A DNA stretch of 64,000 nucleotides, taken from positions 7,254,001-7,318,000 of the forward strand of contig OW285187.1 of NCBI GenBank assembly GCA_935421135.1, in the 5' to 3' direction. Of the stretch, positions 60,414 to 64,000 are shown in pieces (the first letter of the stretch is position 1; every line of letters begins with the position of its first letter). Under the pieces are notes generated by a model. That model searched no databases. It was not told the DNA's origin and saw only the letters and a list, made by a program, of their open reading frames with translations. This DNA is from Bugulina stolonifera. Its lineage: Eukaryota > Bryozoa > Gymnolaemata > Cheilostomatida > Bugulidae. A program made the translations under genes and the position numbers.

Positions 60414-60658
60414 TTAATAAGATAATGTAAAACTGTGATCCATGACCAAGGAGCTGGCTCCTGTAATTCAGATATAGTATTTGTGTAGTTGACACTACGT
60501 AGTACATAACACCAGCCAGTGGTATGAGTACTTTCTTCTGGCTCCACCCTTGTGTTGCCCCCACCTGTACCGCAGCATACATGAACTCCTGGAATCTACA
60601 TGTACAAGTCCATTAGGTGGGATTATTGGTACAATTAAATAATCTTTATGGAATTATT

Positions 60659-61294
60659 GTAATGTTTTCGAGTGTGTTTACATACAGGAGCCGATAGGCT
60701 ACAAGTATGGGAAGGACTTGGAAGGTGGTAGAGGCCGACCAAGTAACCTTCTGCTCATTACATAAAGAGTGAACAGTATTTATATGCTCTTATTGGTGTG
60801 TATATCAGACGTAGGCCGATGCCGAGACTCATTGAAGAGCTCAGGACCGACGTAGGTCTTGTAGACTTTATACTCCAGAGGAGTGCAATGAAAGATCTGG
60901 TGTTCTAGGATCTTAGGCTCGGCGCTAGATTCATGTAGAATCCGGGATCGACCTAGGTCGTAGAAGTGATGTAGAGATGTGCTTAAACGAGGATGGGGAT
61001 GAACTCGAGAGCCGTACTGGATCTATGGATCCTCCGGTAGAGTTACCCGCCTACAAGAGTAAGCCTCTATAGGTTTGAGTTAGGAGATGTTGCTTTATTA
61101 GAGCGCAATCAACAACTGATTTGATACAGAAAATGTGCTGCCTTTTATACTATATCTATTTCCGGCCAAAAGAGGCCGATAGGGTATCGGCCGGCCGATG
61201 GGGTATCGGGTCCGGAACTGATGCAACAACATGGAAGGTTCCGCCCGACGTCGGCCATAAAAAGGGTCGGCCTTGGCACAAAAAGTGCTTACAA
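60659..61294 (-). mobile_element. LTR-like repeat
   Basis: Plus strand TGTAATG ... GCTTACA, 636 bp, same family as 56786 and 50496. In minus orientation it has GGCCGAC repeats, TATAAAAGG (about 61150) and AATAAAG (about 61095). Homology continues to about 61370 (CATCGGCC, AAAAGACT), so the true 5' end may lie further right. Confidence 0.6.
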
Positions 61295-61379
61295 TAAGGT
61301 GAAACATAAAATACATAATTATGAGTCCAATCCATAGCATCGGCCACAAGTGATACTTATAATAAATGGTAAAAGACTC

Positions 61380-63160
61380 TATTTAATATGATCAGACAAG
61401 AGAAGGTAATTGCTAACAGTGTATGGGAAAAACCAAGTTGTAATAAAGTTGTAATTCCAATAGTCTGATTGACAGGTAATAGTAAAGGCATACAATATAC
61501 ACCATAAGTCGATTGGATATAAGTGATACATAACAATAATAGTATAAGGCATAGAGGTAGGATAGAGCCAGTACTATATAGAAAGCCAGTGAAGCCGTAA
61601 GGACCCACTTTTTTGCTTTAGACAAAGTTCCGGTTTGCACTTTTGCACGTGAATGTAATTAGTTATGCCAAAGTTTTGTGCAGTAATAACTCATCCAGGA
61701 CTCGTGACAAGTCATTTCACACGTAAGCTATTACTTTACAGTTTAAAATTTGTTAGCTGATGCTATGGTTTGCCATCCCCTGACGTCCCAAACGTATATT
61801 TTTTGATTTTTTTGAAATAATAATAATTACATTACTACGAACTACTACCACCACTCCTGTTATTGCGACTAATAAATAATGATTATAATAATTAATTTGT
61901 GGTACTATTGGTAGTATGCACAGCATGTTGTTAAGCTGGTTTAAGTTTTTTTCGGCCTCGGATTAGAACAACTAACCTGGGAGACTCAAAACTTTTCTTA
62001 GTATTCTGGCCGGCCCTAAAGGTTTTCTGTTATTAATTTTAAATTTATAATTATAATCATAATTATTATTATTATATTATATATTATGATATATAATATT
62101 GTAATCATAATAATAATATTATATATTATAATATATTATATTATTGTTATAACTATTATTTGTTATAATTATTATTAACCAATTTTATAAAAAAAATGGA
62201 AAATGAAATGACAATAGCGTTGTTCACATTATTATTATTGTTATTTTTTATAGTATTTGTAGTAGTGGTAGATGTAATTGCTAGCTAGTGATGATCTAAA
62301 TAGAGAGGTTAGAATTTTTAAACTACTATCACCACCAACTACCAAAACAACCAGTGATAGTGGGAAAAATTTTTAATAGTAGGCCCTAGTTGACAAAAGG
62401 ACTTGTGAAACTTTCAGGCATGCACTTGTTTTCAGTTGGTTATAAAAAACAAGACATAATACGTTAACATCATAAATCATACTGATAATATTATAGATAT
62501 TCATTCTTATTGTTCATTATCAAGAATATGTTTAGCGTCATTCTCATGTTATGCGCTGTTGTAAATAAATTTATAGGCCCTATATACATTGCCACAGTAA
62601 TTATCTTATTATTGTATTATAATGTGTGCTGATGTATGATATTACGTTGAAATAATTGTGTAATAATGTTATTAACGCCATTCCTGTTCATATTTCAAAG
62701 GTTTTTTTTATGCAACTCTAAACTCTTGGGTAAATGAGTCAGAGCATTGAGACGTCTAGATTTCACACCAACCATTTATACTCAAGACTGTGCTCCGATC
62801 ACTTCGAGCTAGAGAGCTTCATAACGTTCGTTGGAAGCTAGAAGTGTCTCAAGCAAGGTGTTATGCTTTCTGTATTTGGACTTCCCTAGCCATTTGCAGG
62901 TACAGCACCAAGTTTAGATCCTAGTTTTGTTTGGGATTCTAGTTTTTTCACTAATTAATTGTATGTTTGTTTCCCTTTCCGAACCAAATATTGAATGTTT
63001 GAACCCCAATATTCAAGTGCAATGATGTTGACAGGGTTGTTGACAAAGTAGGCTATGTAGCTTGTGGCTACAATTGCCAATATTTTTGTACAACTTCAAT
63101 ACGCTATAAATATTTGATCCTTTGTAGTTTTAGTCCAAGAAAAAAGGCAGACGGGTGCTC
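61380..63160. other. AT-rich non-coding region
   Basis: No gene is seen. 62040-62180 is almost pure A/T with ATAATATTATA-type palindromic repeats. ATT/AAT trinucleotide runs are common. Confidence 0.4.
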
Positions 63161-63172
63161 AAACTGGTTAAA

Positions 63173-63405
63173 GGGACATTTAGAAAAAGACAGTTCGAAA
63201 CAGGACTTTTCACAGCTGGACAGTTAGAAACAGGACAGTTCGAAACTGTGTAGATTACATTTAGAAGAACAAAACTTGCAGTAAGTTCATTTTAACTTAT
63301 TAAATTAATAAAGAAAATATTAAAAATTAGTTAAAGTCTGGTGGTTTGGGCTTAGGCATTTCGAACTGTCCAGTGCTGAACTGTCCATTTTCGAAACGTC
63401 ATTTT
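63173..63405. repeat. GACAGTTCGAAA repeat cluster with inverted arms
   Basis: Three direct copies of (G)GACAGTT(C/A)GAAA on the left (about 63190-63250) face two inverted copies (TTTCGAACTGTCC and related) on the right (about 63358-63400). It may be a decayed foldback or MITE. The ends are not defined. Confidence 0.45.
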
Positions 63406-63839
63406 CAAATAGCCGCACAGTCCTCAAACTGACAGCTCAGCAGATGTCCAGTATAGTATTGTCACTTAACCCTAAAGATTCGGTAGCAGATGTCAGCGTG
63501 AATGTAGATTATTCATATGGTAGTAATCTAGGTTGGTATTGGAATTGATGTCTCTTTTTATAGCATTTTATCTTGGAAGATAATAATTTCAGTGTTACCA
63601 TAATATTTGATGGAATAGGCTATATTATCATCCACACGCACGTGTCCATGTAATATATATGTACAAAGGTACAATGTATAAACATACCTATATACATGTA
63701 TGTTATCATAATATATATAAATATAATCTGTATATAACATTCAGTGTAAAGGTGCGTTGCGTGGGAGTTTCCTAAGTTTTGAATAATTTTGGATATTTTA
63801 TTGCTACAGATCAGATGCTACTTATTCTGCTACTTTCAG

Positions 63840-64000
63840 AGTTTCTCAAGACTTTGTTCAGCAGGATTCATAGAATGGGAAAGCATAACAACAACCCAAC
63901 TGCTACAGGCTTTAGGGCAGATCCAAGAAAGCTGTTGATGAAGTGGTCAGTGTCCACTTTAAATGTAGCCAATTCAGCTGACTGTGACTCCAGCTTTGGT
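63840..64000 (+). CDS. Partial exon resembling P-element/THAP9-like transposase C-terminus (runs off the window)
   Basis: After an acceptor-like TACTTTCAG (63831-63839) a frame stays open for 53 codons to the window end. It contains 'LFSRIHRMGKHNNNPTATGF' (frame starting at 63842), which resembles the conserved C-terminal segment of P-element and THAP9 transposases, where an arginine/glycine stretch precedes NNPT. No start codon or upstream exon was identified. It could be a live domesticated gene or a transposon relic. Confidence 0.45.

Overview
The window is AT-rich eukaryotic DNA with long, intron-rich genes (GT-AG introns, tRNA-derived SINEs, many transposon relics). It comes from an invertebrate animal. 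The many TACATGTA/ACATGTAC strings and the TRIM gene family would fit a sponge or another early-branching or marine invertebrate, but nothing here fixes the species. All product calls come from reading motifs and from remembered family features; no database search was run.

Layout. 1-3138: flanking DNA with a SINE, a 600-bp hAT-type element with a perfect 8-bp target duplication, and a decayed LINE 3' end. 3139-17507 (+): a complete 30-exon xanthine dehydrogenase gene whose splice phases all join into a 1,326-residue protein. Its introns hold a 131-bp (ACC)n tract and two more SINEs. 17508-20330: spacer with a 23-bp minisatellite and a small hAT-type MITE. 20883-55527 (+): four tandem paralogues (A, B, C, D) of a RING / B-box / coiled-coil / beta-propeller protein of the TRIM type. 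Each has 8 coding exons of almost the same size and encodes 612 or 613 residues. Upstream of each copy is a short conserved block that in B, C and D holds an exact kappa-B-like decamer, a GCGC(A/G)TGC motif and CCGGAAAC; copy A has a degenerate version. This is a candidate shared promoter.

Mobile DNA has reshaped the cluster. Copy A carries an LTR-like insertion, a hAT-type element and a TA-flanked MITE in introns 1, 3 and 4. Copy B carries a 1.3-kb hAT-type element in intron 2. Copy D carries a 5'-truncated RTE LINE in intron 4. Copy D is also parted from its promoter block by a full-length, apparently very young Ty3/gypsy element (44086-48921, minus strand) that sits in the tail of an older LINE. 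The gypsy element has 182-bp LTRs that read as identical, a 5-bp target duplication, and gag and pol in one frame separated by a single TGA followed by CTA. That arrangement suggests expression by stop-codon readthrough.

55528-64000 is mobile-element territory. It holds two hAT-type elements, related LTR-like repeats (one interrupted by a hAT-type element), and a TTAA-flanked element with an inverted copy of itself inserted inside it, giving a 1.5-kb structure. At the right edge is an exon-like open frame resembling the C-terminal part of P-element/THAP9 transposases.

Functionally, XDH is a purine-catabolism enzyme and the TRIM-like proteins are probable E3 ubiquitin ligases, plausibly immune or stress regulated. 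Nothing in the sequence links the two.
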